Source: Candidatus Onthousia faecavium (GTDB lineage: Bacteria > Bacillota_I > Bacilli_A > RF39 > UBA660). Taken from it: DNA of 54,900 nucleotides. This document shows, piece by piece, positions 17,926 through 26,945 of the stretch. Made by a program: the position numbers and the translations under genes. The notes beneath the pieces are model-generated. The model worked only from the letters and a program-made list of their open reading frames with translations. It ran no database searches and had not been told where the DNA came from. Within the stretch, counting starts at the first letter, position 1; each line of letters opens with the position of its first letter. The DNA lies in NCBI GenBank assembly GCA_018711135.1, contig DVIS01000033.1, positions 1 to 54,900 on the forward strand, in the 5' to 3' direction.

Positions 17926-18612
17926 ATGAGATTTTCAAGATTAGAATTACAAATTGGTAAGGATAACTTAAAACTTTTAGCAGAGAAAACAGTCTTGATA
18001 GTTGGTTGTGGAGGAGTAGGAGGCTATGTTATTGAAGCATTAGCTAGAAGCGGTATTGGAACTTTAATATTAGTCGATTATGATAGGGTTGAAAGTTCTA
18101 ATTGTAATAGACAGTTAGTGGCTTTATCGAGTAATTTTGGTAAATTAAAAGTTGATTGTTATAAAGATAGATGTAAGGAAATAAATCCGGATTTAAATGT
18201 TATTACGAACTCTTTACAAGTTACACCAGATAATTTTGAGACAGTTTTTGAAAAGAAAATAGATTTTGTAGTTGATGCTTGTGATGATTTGAAAGTTAAG
18301 TATGCTTTAGCACAATATTGTTTAGAAAAAAATATCGCTTTTATAAGTTCAATGGGGACAGGTAATCGTTTTGATCCTAGTAAACTTATTATTACGACAC
18401 TTGATAAGACTTGTAATGATCCTCTAGCGAAAGCTTTCCGTAAGAAATTTAGCAATAAAAGCGACTTGAAAAAAATTAAAGTTTGTACCTCAACTGAGTT
18501 ACCATTAAAAACAAATAATGGCATTATTTCTTCTAATGCTTTTGTACCAGGAGGTGCTGGACTTTTAATTGCTAGTTATGTTATAAAGACAATTATTGAA
18601 TTTGGGGGTTAA
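17926..18612 (+). CDS. tcdA: tRNA threonylcarbamoyladenosine dehydratase (TcdA/CsdL), ThiF family
   Basis: A 228-residue E1-like enzyme that uses ATP to cyclise the t6A modification at position 37 of ANN-decoding tRNAs. It has the ThiF/MoeB Rossmann motif VGCGGVGGYV (about residues 26-35), the acidic strand LVDYDRVESSNCNRQ with the conserved Arg, and the DACDDLKVKY block. VCTSTELP and the C-terminal VPGGAGLLIASYV are typical of YgdL/TcdA. The start is taken at ATG 17926 (MRFSRLE); an ATG at 17914 overlaps the upstream gene. Confidence 0.87.
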   Translation: MRFSRLELQIGKDNLKLLAEKTVLIVGCGGVGGYVIEALARSGIGTLILVDYDRVESSNCNRQLVALSSNFGKLKVDCYKDRCKEINPDLNVITNSLQVTPDNFETVFEKKIDFVVDACDDLKVKYALAQYCLEKNIAFISSMGTGNRFDPSKLIITTLDKTCNDPLAKAFRKKFSNKSDLKKIKVCTSTELPLKTNNGIISSNAFVPGGAGLLIASYVIKTIIEFGG

Positions 18613-18614
18613 AA

Positions 18615-20285
18615 ATGAAAGAGACGAGTTTTTTAAGACATTTTGTTTCGTCAGTTTTTTTTGTCTGTAATTTTGAGGAAATTGATAGTTATATTAAAAA
18701 ATTATTAAATTCTCCTTTGGAAACATTAGATGATTCAACTATTAAAGAACTAGAAAAAATTAAAGGACAGCTTGTTTATAATAGTACAGTTATGGGAAGT
18801 AAAAGAAGCCTTGATTTTAGTGCTAATATAGAATTGTTGCTTTTTAGATACAAAGAAAAAGATTCTAAGACTTATCAGTTAATATCTTTATTATTAAAGA
18901 GAAATTTTCAGGAAGAAGAATTAATTTGGGCATTAAATTCCGTAGGAGATTATAGATGGATAATAAAAAAACTGTTATTAAAAAAGACTGATATTTTAGA
19001 TTGTAGTGATAATACTATGCATACTATTAGAGATTATCTAGGAAAGGATCTTTGGTATAATAATTTTATTAAAGAAAAAAGTGTTGCTAAAGCGACAAAA
19101 ATTTTAAATAATTTAGATAAGGAAGAGCTTAAAGAGGAAGATATTACTTTAGAGTTGAAATCATTATTACGGGTTTTAGAGTATGATAATCTTAAGACTA
19201 GTGTAACTATTGGAATAGTTCAAATGTTGAAAAATTATGAGAATAAGTTGTTACAAGATGGAAATAGTGATATTTCTTTGCTAGTAGGAAAGATAAAGGA
19301 AAGATTGTTAGCTGATACATATAATAGAATTACCTATAAATTAGTGAATGAAGAACTAGATCTTAGTTTGGGAGAAAATTTTGTTAAACCTATAAACTAT
19401 TTAAAAGAAGAACTTGATTTATTAAAGAAAACGGGACCAGTTATAACTTTAGATGAGATAACATCACCTGATTTAGATAGTGCTTTTGCTATTACTAAAC
19501 AAGATGATCTTTTTCTATTTGATGTCTATGTTACTGATGTTCCTTCCTTTCTTAGTGTAAACAGAAATCTTAGTATAAATGCTTTTAAACAAGGTAGTAG
19601 TTTCTATATAAGAGATAATAAAGTTAATATTAACTACGATATGCTTCCTAAAAATTTATCACATGACTATTTAAGTATGACTAAGAAAACGACTAAAAAG
19701 GAAAAGGCAGCGATTTGTTTTCATTATATTATTGATAAAAATGGAAATATTTGCTCTTTAGAATTAGAAAGAAAAATGGTTGTAGTCGATTTTAATTTAT
19801 TTAAAAATGATGCGGAAAGGATTTTGAAAAATAAACAACAGTTGACTCTTGTAGATAAATCTCTTTTTTACTTAAGAAATCTATGTAGAATAGTAGGAAA
19901 AAATAGTGATGATAAAAGAAAAAACTTGGCTAGTTTAAGACGAGGAACTATAAGTGATATGATTGCTTTTCCTTCAGTCTTAGTTAATTACAGTTTAGCT
20001 GATAAGTTGGAGTTTGGAATATATCGAAATGAGGGAGCTTTTACAATTTCGAAGAGTAATATTTTATATGCTCGTGGAGGTGCTCCTTTAAGAAGGTATG
20101 CTGATGATATAAATTTGGCTATTTTGTTAGAACAAGAAAATCTACAAAGATTTGCAAGAGATGACTTTCGATATCTTGAAAATAATCTTGAGGAGATTGT
20201 AGATCATTTGAATGAACAGGATAGTATAGAAAAATATATTAGAAAGAATAATGAAATAGTTAAAAAATATTGTTTAAAAAAATAA
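18615..20285 (+). CDS. RNB-domain ribonuclease (RNase II/R family), no cold-shock or S1 domain
   Basis: A 556-residue protein whose second half is an RNase II-type catalytic domain: VITLDEITSPDLDSAF (about residues 274-289) lines up with the active-site block, and ARGGAPLRRYADDINLAI with the conserved SPIRRYAD block. In RNase II the block has four Asp ending in D-x-D-D; here it ends D-L-D-S, so one metal-site Asp is Ser. The first 260 residues are helical and unrecognised, and there is no recognisable CSD or S1 RNA-binding domain. It may be a weakened or specialised 3'-5' exoribonuclease. It begins three bases after tcdA. Confidence 0.75.
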   Translation: MKETSFLRHFVSSVFFVCNFEEIDSYIKKLLNSPLETLDDSTIKELEKIKGQLVYNSTVMGSKRSLDFSANIELLLFRYKEKDSKTYQLISLLLKRNFQEEELIWALNSVGDYRWIIKKLLLKKTDILDCSDNTMHTIRDYLGKDLWYNNFIKEKSVAKATKILNNLDKEELKEEDITLELKSLLRVLEYDNLKTSVTIGIVQMLKNYENKLLQDGNSDISLLVGKIKERLLADTYNRITYKLVNEELDLSLGENFVKPINYLKEELDLLKKTGPVITLDEITSPDLDSAFAITKQDDLFLFDVYVTDVPSFLSVNRNLSINAFKQGSSFYIRDNKVNINYDMLPKNLSHDYLSMTKKTTKKEKAAICFHYIIDKNGNICSLELERKMVVVDFNLFKNDAERILKNKQQLTLVDKSLFYLRNLCRIVGKNSDDKRKNLASLRRGTISDMIAFPSVLVNYSLADKLEFGIYRNEGAFTISKSNILYARGGAPLRRYADDINLAILLEQENLQRFARDDFRYLENNLEEIVDHLNEQDSIEKYIRKNNEIVKKYCLKK

Positions 20286-20324
20286 AGAACTGAGTACTTA
20301 CTTTGAATTTTGTACTCAGTTCTT
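20285..20324. terminator. Bidirectional terminator between RNB gene and lexA
   Basis: Thirteen-base-pair perfect stem (AAGAACTGAGTAC at 20285-20297 and its complement at 20312-20324), followed by TTTT on the plus strand. It serves the converging RNB and lexA genes. Confidence 0.85.
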
Positions 20325-20325
20325 T

Positions 20326-20943
20326 TTAAAATTTTCTATATAATCCAACAACTTTACCAAGAATGGTTACTTCATCTAAAATAATTGGGTCCATGGTGTC
20401 ATTTTCTGGTTGTAATCTAAAATGACCATTTTCTTTATAAAAAGTTTTTACTGTTGCTTCATTATTATTATTCATTGCTACTACTGTATCACCGTTTTTA
20501 GCAGTAGTTTGGCGTTCGACAATTAAAATGTCACCATCATAGATACCAACATTAATCATAGATTCACCACTAACTTTTAAAGTGAAAATTTCCTTCTTAT
20601 TTCCAAATAATTCTGTTGGTAAAGCGAAAGTTTCATCTGGTCTTTCAATCGCTTCTATTGGAGTACCAGCAGTTACTTTACCAAGAAGGGGTACTTTAAC
20701 AACCTCATCCTCATCATTTAAATATTCATTATCTACAAGGACCTCAATAGTTCTATTAGTACCACTACCTTTCCTTATATATCCTTTATTAACTAATTGT
20801 TTTAAATGAAAATGAATAGTAGCAGGACTAGATAATTTTGCTTCGTCACCAATTTCTCTAACTGTTGGCGGATAACCATTTTTGGCAATTAATTTCTTTA
20901 TAATTTGTAAAATATCATATTGTCTATCAGTTAATTTTTCCAT
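20326..20943 (-). CDS. lexA: LexA repressor
   Basis: The SOS master repressor, 205 residues. It has a winged-helix DNA-binding domain (1-70; PTVREIGDEAKLSSPATIHFHL is the recognition region), the Ala-Gly self-cleavage site in KVTAGTP, the catalytic Ser in SGESMINVGIYDGD and the Lys in EATVKTF. An in-frame ATG 13 codons upstream is rejected, because AGGAGG lies between it and the ATG at 20943. The promoter overlaps a LexA-like box, which fits autoregulation. It is divergent from a small SOS-type membrane gene, as in Bacillus. Confidence 0.96.
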   Translation of the reverse strand: MEKLTDRQYDILQIIKKLIAKNGYPPTVREIGDEAKLSSPATIHFHLKQLVNKGYIRKGSGTNRTIEVLVDNEYLNDEDEVVKVPLLGKVTAGTPIEAIERPDETFALPTELFGNKKEIFTLKVSGESMINVGIYDGDILIVERQTTAKNGDTVVAMNNNNEATVKTFYKENGHFRLQPENDTMDPIILDEVTILGKVVGLYRKF

Positions 20944-20972
20944 TTTACACTTTTCCTCCTTTATTTGTATTA

Positions 20973-21012
20973 ATTTTAGCATATGTTATGTAAAATGTCA
21001 AACAAATCTTCG
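20973..21012 (-). promoter_or_regulatory. lexA promoter with candidate LexA box
   Basis: Minus-strand -35 TTGACA (20996-21001) and extended -10 TGCTAAAAT (TAAAAT at 20973-20978) with a 17-base spacer. A box CGAAG-ATTT-GTTTG (20999-21012 read on the minus strand) matches the Bacillus consensus CGAAC-N4-GTTCG at 8 of 10 arm positions and touches the -35. Confidence 0.6.
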
Positions 21013-21019
21013 AAAACAA

Positions 21020-21049
21020 TTGACAATAAACATTAGTTCGATTTAAAAT
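21020..21049 (+). promoter_or_regulatory. Promoter of the small SOS-type gene with LexA box between -35 and -10
   Basis: -35 TTGACA (21020-21025), 18-base spacer, -10 TAAAAT (21044-21049). Between them AAAC-ATTA-GTTCG (21028-21040) matches the Bacillus LexA operator core GAAC-N4-GTTC at seven of eight positions. This is where a repressor would block RNA polymerase. Confidence 0.6.
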
Positions 21050-21075
21050 AATATCAGAAAGAAGGAGTGATGATT

Positions 21076-21237
21076 ATGTTAAATGTAAAAACTATTTTAA
21101 AAACTGCTTTAGGAGTATGCCTAATCTATATTATGGCCGTTATTTTAACTTTATTAATGTGTAATAGAGTAAGTGAATTAGAAAGTAATGAAAATATAAA
21201 AATTGTAAATGATAATGCTACTTTAGCAGTAAAATAA
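21076..21237 (+). CDS. Small membrane protein, YneA-position SOS gene
   Basis: A 53-residue protein: short basic N-terminus, one membrane helix (about residues 11-30, GVCLIYIMAVILTLLM), then an acidic, Asn-rich tail. The ribosome site GAAGGAG gives 9-base spacing to ATG 21076. In Bacillus the gene divergent from lexA is yneA, an SOS-induced single-pass membrane protein that delays cell division. Position, topology and a LexA-like box agree, but this protein lacks the LysM domain of YneA. Functional analogy is therefore inference, and homology is not shown. Confidence 0.65.
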   Translation: MLNVKTILKTALGVCLIYIMAVILTLLMCNRVSELESNENIKIVNDNATLAVK

Positions 21238-21288
21238 TTTTTAAAAAAGCTAGTAGTGTGATACAATAAATAAAGAAAGAGTGATGTT

Positions 21289-23907
21289 ATGAAAAAAATA
21301 ATCTTAGTTGATGGGAATAATTTATTGTTTAGAAGTTACTATGCTACTAGTTATAGTGGAGTAATAATGAGAAACTCAAAAGGCTTTCCTACTAATGGTC
21401 TTTATGGTTTTATAAATATGATGAATAAAATTATAGAAGAAGAAAAACCAAATTATATCTTGGTGGCTTTTGATAAAGGAAAAACTTTTCGTCATGATAA
21501 ATATGATTCCTATAAGGCTGGACGGAAGGAAATGCCTTTAGAATTAAAAGAACAATTTCCTAAAGCGAAAGAGGTACTTGATGCGATGGGAATAAAATAT
21601 TTTGAGATTGATAATTATGAAGCAGATGATATAATTGGGACTTTGGCAAAAAAAGTAGATGAAGAAGATGAATTTATTGCAACAATTATATCAAGTGATA
21701 AAGACTTGTTACAATTAATTAGTGATGAGGTAGATGTAAAACTTTTAAAGACGAAAGGATCTATTAGATTTAATAAAGAGGTCTTTAGAGAATACTATAA
21801 AGTTGAACCTATAAATATGATTGATTTAAAGGCTTTAATGGGCGATATGTCCGATCATATACCTGGAGTTAAAGGAATAGGAGAAAAAACTGCTATTAGC
21901 CTTTTAAGTAAATATAAAACTTTAGATAATTTATATGAACATGTTGATGAGATTTCTCCTAAAACTAAAGAAAAACTTATTGAAGATAAAGATAATGCTT
22001 ATATGAGTTATGATCTTGCCACGATATATAGAGATGTTCCTATACCTTTTTCGTTAGAAGATTGTAATTATAAAGGTTTTAATAAAGAGCAGTATGTTAA
22101 GATATTAGAAGAGTTAGAATTTAAGTCTTTACTAAAAAAAGTTGATTCTCTTGCTCAAGAAGAAGAAAAAAAAGAAGATAAAAGTCAAATTACAGTTAAT
22201 GAACATGACATTAGTAATTTTAATTTAAAAGAACCATATGCCTTTTACATTGAGATGGATGGCTATAATTATAATGAATCTCCAATTTTAGGGGTTAGTT
22301 TTACTAATAGTAGTGGTACTTGTTTTATAGATGGAAAAGATGTTATTGAGTATCGAAATTTCTTTGAAAATGACATTGCTAAAGCGACATATGATGTTAA
22401 AAAAAGTTATATTTTATTACATAAATTAGGTATCAATCTTACTAACTGTGATTATGATGCAATGATTGCTTCCTATCTTTTAGATTATAAAATGAGTGAT
22501 GATATTACAACATTGATGAATGATATGGGCATTAATATTAAAAGTTATGAAGAAACATATGGAACTATGAAAAGAAGAAAAACGGTTGAATATAGCGAGA
22601 CAATTAATCTTTGTAACTTAAAAAGTGCTTTTATATATCAAACTAAGAGTGATTTTCTTTTAAAACTTGATGAATATGAAGAGACTAGGTTATTTACAGA
22701 AATTGAGATGCCTTTAGCATATGTGCTTATAGATATGGAATTAACTGGAATTAGAGTAGATAGAAATTACCTTTTAAAATTAAAAGATGAACTAGAGATT
22801 AAGATTAAAGAAATGGAAGAAGATATATATAATACTGCTGGTTGTACCTTTAATATTATGTCTCCTAAACAACTTGGAGATGTCCTATTTATCAAATTAG
22901 AATTACCATATCCTAAAAAGAGAAAGAAAGATGAAACTAGTTATTCTACTAGTAAAGATATTTTAGATAAAATTGCTGTTTATCATCCAATCGTTAATAA
23001 AGTTTTAGAATACAGAACTTTGACTAAATTATATGCTAATTATGTTGTTGGAATATTAGAAAAAATAAAAGAAGATGGCAAAATTCATACGATGTTTAAT
23101 CAATGTTTAACAAGAACAGGAAGACTTTCATCTAATGAACCAAATCTTCAAAATATTCCTATTAGAGGGGATTATACAAGATTAATTAGAAAAGCCTTTA
23201 TCCCAGAAGAAAATTCAGTTATTATGAGTTCTGATTATTCACAAATAGAACTTAGAGTTTTTGCATCATTATCTAAAGCGACTAATTTAATTCAAGCCTT
23301 TGTTGATGATAAAGATATTCATGCGAAAACAGCTGCTGATATCTTTAAAGTTGATATTAAAGATGTTGATAAAGCGATGCGAAGAACTGCTAAAGCGGTT
23401 AATTTTGGTATTCTCTATGGAATTAGTAGTTTTGGTCTATCTGAAGACTTAAAAATAGATGTAGGTAGTGCTAAGAAATTTATTGATAACTATCTTGAGA
23501 CTTATCCAGGTATTAAAGAATATATGGATAAAGAGAAAAAAGAAGCTTATAAAAATGGTTATGTTAAGACTATTATGAATAGAAGACGAGTTATTAATGA
23601 ATTAAAAAGTAGTAATTATATGGTAAGGAGTGGGGGAGAGAGAATGGCTCTTAATACTCCTATTCAAGGATCTGCTGCTGATATATTAAAAAAAGCGATG
23701 GTAGATTTATATAATGAAATGACAGCTAGAAATTTAAAAAGTAAAATTCTTATTCAAGTACATGATGAACTTGTTTTAAATGTCTATAAAGATGAACTTG
23801 AAGAGGTTAAAGCTTTAGTTAAAGATAAGATGGAAAATGTTATTAAGTTAGATGTTCCTTTAAAAGTAGATATTGAAACAGGTAATGATTGGTATGAAGC
23901 TAAGTAG
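21289..23907 (+). CDS. polA: DNA polymerase I
   Basis: An 872-residue family A polymerase for Okazaki-fragment processing and repair. The N-terminal 5'-nuclease (1-290) starts KIILVDGNNLLFRSYYA and has the helix-hairpin-helix GVKGIGEKTA. The middle domain (about 305-470) has lost the DxE exonuclease motif, as in Bacillus polymerases, so there is probably no proofreading. The polymerase domain has motif A SSDYSQIELRV, motif B RRTAKAVNFGILYG and motif C VHDELV. mutM follows 18 bases later, a usual repair pairing. Confidence 0.97.
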   Translation: MKKIILVDGNNLLFRSYYATSYSGVIMRNSKGFPTNGLYGFINMMNKIIEEEKPNYILVAFDKGKTFRHDKYDSYKAGRKEMPLELKEQFPKAKEVLDAMGIKYFEIDNYEADDIIGTLAKKVDEEDEFIATIISSDKDLLQLISDEVDVKLLKTKGSIRFNKEVFREYYKVEPINMIDLKALMGDMSDHIPGVKGIGEKTAISLLSKYKTLDNLYEHVDEISPKTKEKLIEDKDNAYMSYDLATIYRDVPIPFSLEDCNYKGFNKEQYVKILEELEFKSLLKKVDSLAQEEEKKEDKSQITVNEHDISNFNLKEPYAFYIEMDGYNYNESPILGVSFTNSSGTCFIDGKDVIEYRNFFENDIAKATYDVKKSYILLHKLGINLTNCDYDAMIASYLLDYKMSDDITTLMNDMGINIKSYEETYGTMKRRKTVEYSETINLCNLKSAFIYQTKSDFLLKLDEYEETRLFTEIEMPLAYVLIDMELTGIRVDRNYLLKLKDELEIKIKEMEEDIYNTAGCTFNIMSPKQLGDVLFIKLELPYPKKRKKDETSYSTSKDILDKIAVYHPIVNKVLEYRTLTKLYANYVVGILEKIKEDGKIHTMFNQCLTRTGRLSSNEPNLQNIPIRGDYTRLIRKAFIPEENSVIMSSDYSQIELRVFASLSKATNLIQAFVDDKDIHAKTAADIFKVDIKDVDKAMRRTAKAVNFGILYGISSFGLSEDLKIDVGSAKKFIDNYLETYPGIKEYMDKEKKEAYKNGYVKTIMNRRRVINELKSSNYMVRSGGERMALNTPIQGSAADILKKAMVDLYNEMTARNLKSKILIQVHDELVLNVYKDELEEVKALVKDKMENVIKLDVPLKVDIETGNDWYEAK

Positions 23908-23925
23908 TAAAGGAAGTGTTTAATA

Positions 23926-24744
23926 ATGCCGGAAAAACCAGAGGTAATTACTGTTAGTAAGACCTTAGAAAAGATAATTATTGGGAAAACTATTAAAGAT
24001 GTAGATGTTTATTGGGATAATATAATTATAGGTAATAAGAATGATTTTATTAAAGACTTAAAAGGTGAGAAGATCGATACGATTACAACTAGAGGAAAAT
24101 GGATTGTAATCTTTCTTACAACTAAAGCATTGATATGTCATTTGCGAATGGAAGGAAAGTTTTTCTTTCGTAATCCTAGTGTTCCTAAAGGAAAACATGA
24201 TCATGTCATTATAACGTTTACAGATGATACTGATATGAGGTTTAATGATGTTAGAAAATTTGGAAAGATGGCTGTTTTACCTAAACATGAGGTGTTTAAG
24301 TTAAAACCTTTGGTAGATTTAGGACTAGAATATAATGATAAGAATTTAACACCTACTTATTTAGTAGAAAATTTACAAAAGAAAAAAGTTCCTATTAAGA
24401 CAGCTTTACTTGATCAATCTATTATAACGGGAATTGGAAATATTTATGATGATGAAATCTTGTTTGCTAGTCATATAGATCCTTTAAGAAAAGCTAATAC
24501 AATTAGTTTAGAAGATGCTGACAATATTATTAAAAATACGAAGTTAATACTAGATAAAGCAGTTACAATGGGAGGAACTACTATTAAAAGTTTTACCTCA
24601 GCAGAAGGAGTACATGGCTTATTTCAAAATGAATTATCAGTTCATGGTAAGAAAGATGGTCTGTGTCCTTTATGTGGGGAACCATTAGTTGTTACAAAAG
24701 TTGGAGGAAGAGGTACTTATTATTGTTCTAAATGCCAAAAATAA
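23926..24744 (+). CDS. mutM: Formamidopyrimidine-DNA glycosylase
   Basis: A base-excision enzyme that removes 8-oxoguanine and formamidopyrimidines and cuts the strand; 272 residues, as usual. It begins MPEKPEV (usual MPELPEV), keeping the catalytic Pro2 and Glu3. RGKW holds the conserved Lys. The H2TH region is in the middle (DQSIITGIGNIYDDEIL), and the C-terminal zinc finger is CPLCGEPL...YYCSKC. It is linked to polA, so both act in the same repair path. Confidence 0.95.
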   Translation: MPEKPEVITVSKTLEKIIIGKTIKDVDVYWDNIIIGNKNDFIKDLKGEKIDTITTRGKWIVIFLTTKALICHLRMEGKFFFRNPSVPKGKHDHVIITFTDDTDMRFNDVRKFGKMAVLPKHEVFKLKPLVDLGLEYNDKNLTPTYLVENLQKKKVPIKTALLDQSIITGIGNIYDDEILFASHIDPLRKANTISLEDADNIIKNTKLILDKAVTMGGTTIKSFTSAEGVHGLFQNELSVHGKKDGLCPLCGEPLVVTKVGGRGTYYCSKCQK

Positions 24745-24812
24745 GTATTTTCTCTTTCTCTTTTCTTATATTTATGATATAATTATATAGCTTGAAAGAA
24801 GGAGTGAAGTAT

Positions 24813-26222
24813 ATGAAAAAAACAAAAATTGTTTGTAGTATCGGACCTGCTAGTAATCAACCAGATGTAATGGAAAAAATGGTTCTTGCAGGAATGAATG
24901 TAGCAAGAATTAACTTTTCTCATGCTACTTTAGAAGAAAGAGAACTTGCCCTTTCTTCAGTTCGTGAGGTAAGAAAAAGAACTGGTAGAAATGTAGCTAT
25001 TCTTTGGGATACTAAAGGACCTGAATTTAGATGTGGTGTAATGGAAAATGATGCCATTGAATTAGTTCCAGGTGAAACTATTGATATAGTTAAAGAAAGT
25101 GTTGTTGGAACAAATGAGAGATTCTCTGTTAACCATCCTGATGCTATTGATTCTTTAAATGTTGGCGATGTTATTTTACTTGAAAATGCTAAGATGAGAT
25201 TAGAGGTAATTGCTAAATATGAGGATAGAGTTACTTGTAAGATCGTTGCAGGAGGTAAATTAGGTAATCGTAAGAGTATGAGTGTTCCTGGTATTAAATT
25301 AAATATTCCATATATAAGTGATGTTGATAGAGAAGATATTATTTATGCTTGTGAACATGGTGGTGAGTTTTTAGCTTTATCATTTGTTTCTTCTAAAGAA
25401 GATGTATTAGAGGTTAAAGAAATATTAAAAGAACATAATAGAGAAGATTTACAAATTATTTGTAAGATTGAAAGTGCTTTAGGAATTGAAAACTTAGAAG
25501 AAATCCTTGAGGTTAGTGATGGAGTGATGGTAGCTCGTGGTGATTTAGGTACAGAGGTTCCTAGTGAAATGGTACCAATCTATCAAAAACAAATGATTAA
25601 TACATGTCGCAGAATGGGTAAAATATCTATTGTTGCTACAGAAATGCTTGAAACTATGATGGAAAATATTCGTCCAAAAAGAGCAGAAACTAGTGATATT
25701 GCTAATGCTGTATTAGATGGTACTGATGCTGTTATGTTAAGTGGAGAAACTACTATTGGAAAACATCCAGTAGAAACAGTTAAAGCAATGGCTGATATCT
25801 GTGAAACAACAGAAAAATATGCCCAATTTGAATATGCATTTGATATTGAAAGTTTAGATAATATTACTAAATCAATCGCTTCTAATGTTGTTATTAGTAC
25901 AGATGCTTTAAAAGCAAAATTAATTTGTGCTTCAACTATTAGTGGTAGAACAGCAAGAGTAATTAGTAATTTAAAACCAGATGCACCTATTCTTGCTCTT
26001 TGTCCTGATAAAAAGACAGGTCGTCGTCTTGCTTTAAATTGGGGAGTTTATGATATGGAATTACCTATATTACCATCTATAGATGATGTTTTATTACAAA
26101 GTGTAGATAAAGCTAAAGAGTTTATGGAACTAAATGAAGGTGATTTAATCGTTATTACAGGAGGATTCCCTAATACAGATACTAAGAGAATCACTAATTT
26201 AATGAAAATTGAAGAGATATAA
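24813..26222 (+). CDS. pyk: Pyruvate kinase
   Basis: The last ATP-making step of glycolysis (phosphoenolpyruvate to pyruvate), 469 residues. It has the N-terminal KTKIVCSIGPAS, substrate-binding ARINFSHA, LWDTKGPEFR, the signature ICKIESALGIENLEEIL with its catalytic Lys, MVARGDLGTEVP, and AETSDIANAVLDGTDAVMLS. The extra PEP-utiliser domain found at the end of Bacillus Pyk is absent. ATG 24813 follows AAGGAGTG; the TTG at 24792 is upstream of that site. Confidence 0.97.
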   Translation: MKKTKIVCSIGPASNQPDVMEKMVLAGMNVARINFSHATLEERELALSSVREVRKRTGRNVAILWDTKGPEFRCGVMENDAIELVPGETIDIVKESVVGTNERFSVNHPDAIDSLNVGDVILLENAKMRLEVIAKYEDRVTCKIVAGGKLGNRKSMSVPGIKLNIPYISDVDREDIIYACEHGGEFLALSFVSSKEDVLEVKEILKEHNREDLQIICKIESALGIENLEEILEVSDGVMVARGDLGTEVPSEMVPIYQKQMINTCRRMGKISIVATEMLETMMENIRPKRAETSDIANAVLDGTDAVMLSGETTIGKHPVETVKAMADICETTEKYAQFEYAFDIESLDNITKSIASNVVISTDALKAKLICASTISGRTARVISNLKPDAPILALCPDKKTGRRLALNWGVYDMELPILPSIDDVLLQSVDKAKEFMELNEGDLIVITGGFPNTDTKRITNLMKIEEI

Positions 26223-26226
26223 AAAT

Positions 26227-26253
26227 AAGCAGGGTTACAAAATAACCTTGCTT
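26227..26253. terminator. Bidirectional terminator between pyk and gmk
   Basis: Stem AAGCAGGGTTA (26227-26237) / TAACCTTGCTT (26243-26253) with one G-T pair. It ends both converging units. Confidence 0.7.
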
Positions 26254-26942
26254 TAATTTAGTTCAATTTTAGAATTATCAAAATCTTTAATGTCATCGAG
26301 TAAAGCTTCGTGAATTTGTTCTTCTTTACTATCAAGATAAACCTCTTCAATACGGTCAACTCGGCATTTTTCGGCTTCTAAGATAGAATCAACTTTTTTT
26401 ACTGCTAAAGATAAATCATCGTTTACAACAACATAATTATATTTAGATATCTCATTTATTTCTTCATAGGCGCGTTTAAATCTCTTTTCAATTTTCTCTA
26501 AACTATCTGTATTTCTGTTAATAAGTCTTTTCTTTAATTCTTTCATGCTAGGTGGCATTATAAAGATAAAAATAGTCTCATCTAATTTTTCTTTGATCTT
26601 TAAAGCTCCTTGGATTTCAATTTCTAGTATTACATCTTCTCCTTTATCTAAGTGTTCTTTTATATACTTTTTAGGAGTACCATAATAATTACCAGAGTAT
26701 TCTGCATATTCTAAAAAATCATCATTACTTATCTCTTCTTCAAACTCTTCTTTAGATAAGAAATAGTAATTAACTCCGTCTTTTTCTTCACCTCTTGGTT
26801 CTCTACTAGTACAAGAAATAGAAACCCAGGTATTTTTTCTTATTTTTAAAAGTTCATTAATTATACTGTTTTTACCACATCCAGATGGACCAGAAATAAC
26901 TATTAAGAGCCCTTGTTTCTTTGTTTTAACCATATTTTTCAT
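26253..26942 (-). CDS. gmk: Guanylate kinase
   Basis: Phosphorylates GMP to GDP. P-loop GPSGCGKNS (about residues 18-26), GMP-binding SCTSREPRGEEKDGVNYYF, DFLEYAEYSGNYYGTP, and the lid region with RLINRNTD. At 229 residues it is longer than the usual 205 because of an acidic C-terminal tail after about residue 200 (rich in Asp and Glu). The start at 26942 has GGGAGGAA. The upstream partner is tmcAL, three bases away, so the two are co-transcribed. Confidence 0.95.
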   Translation of the reverse strand: MKNMVKTKKQGLLIVISGPSGCGKNSIINELLKIRKNTWVSISCTSREPRGEEKDGVNYYFLSKEEFEEEISNDDFLEYAEYSGNYYGTPKKYIKEHLDKGEDVILEIEIQGALKIKEKLDETIFIFIMPPSMKELKKRLINRNTDSLEKIEKRFKRAYEEINEISKYNYVVVNDDLSLAVKKVDSILEAEKCRVDRIEEVYLDSKEEQIHEALLDDIKDFDNSKIELN

Positions 26943-26945
26943 AAT

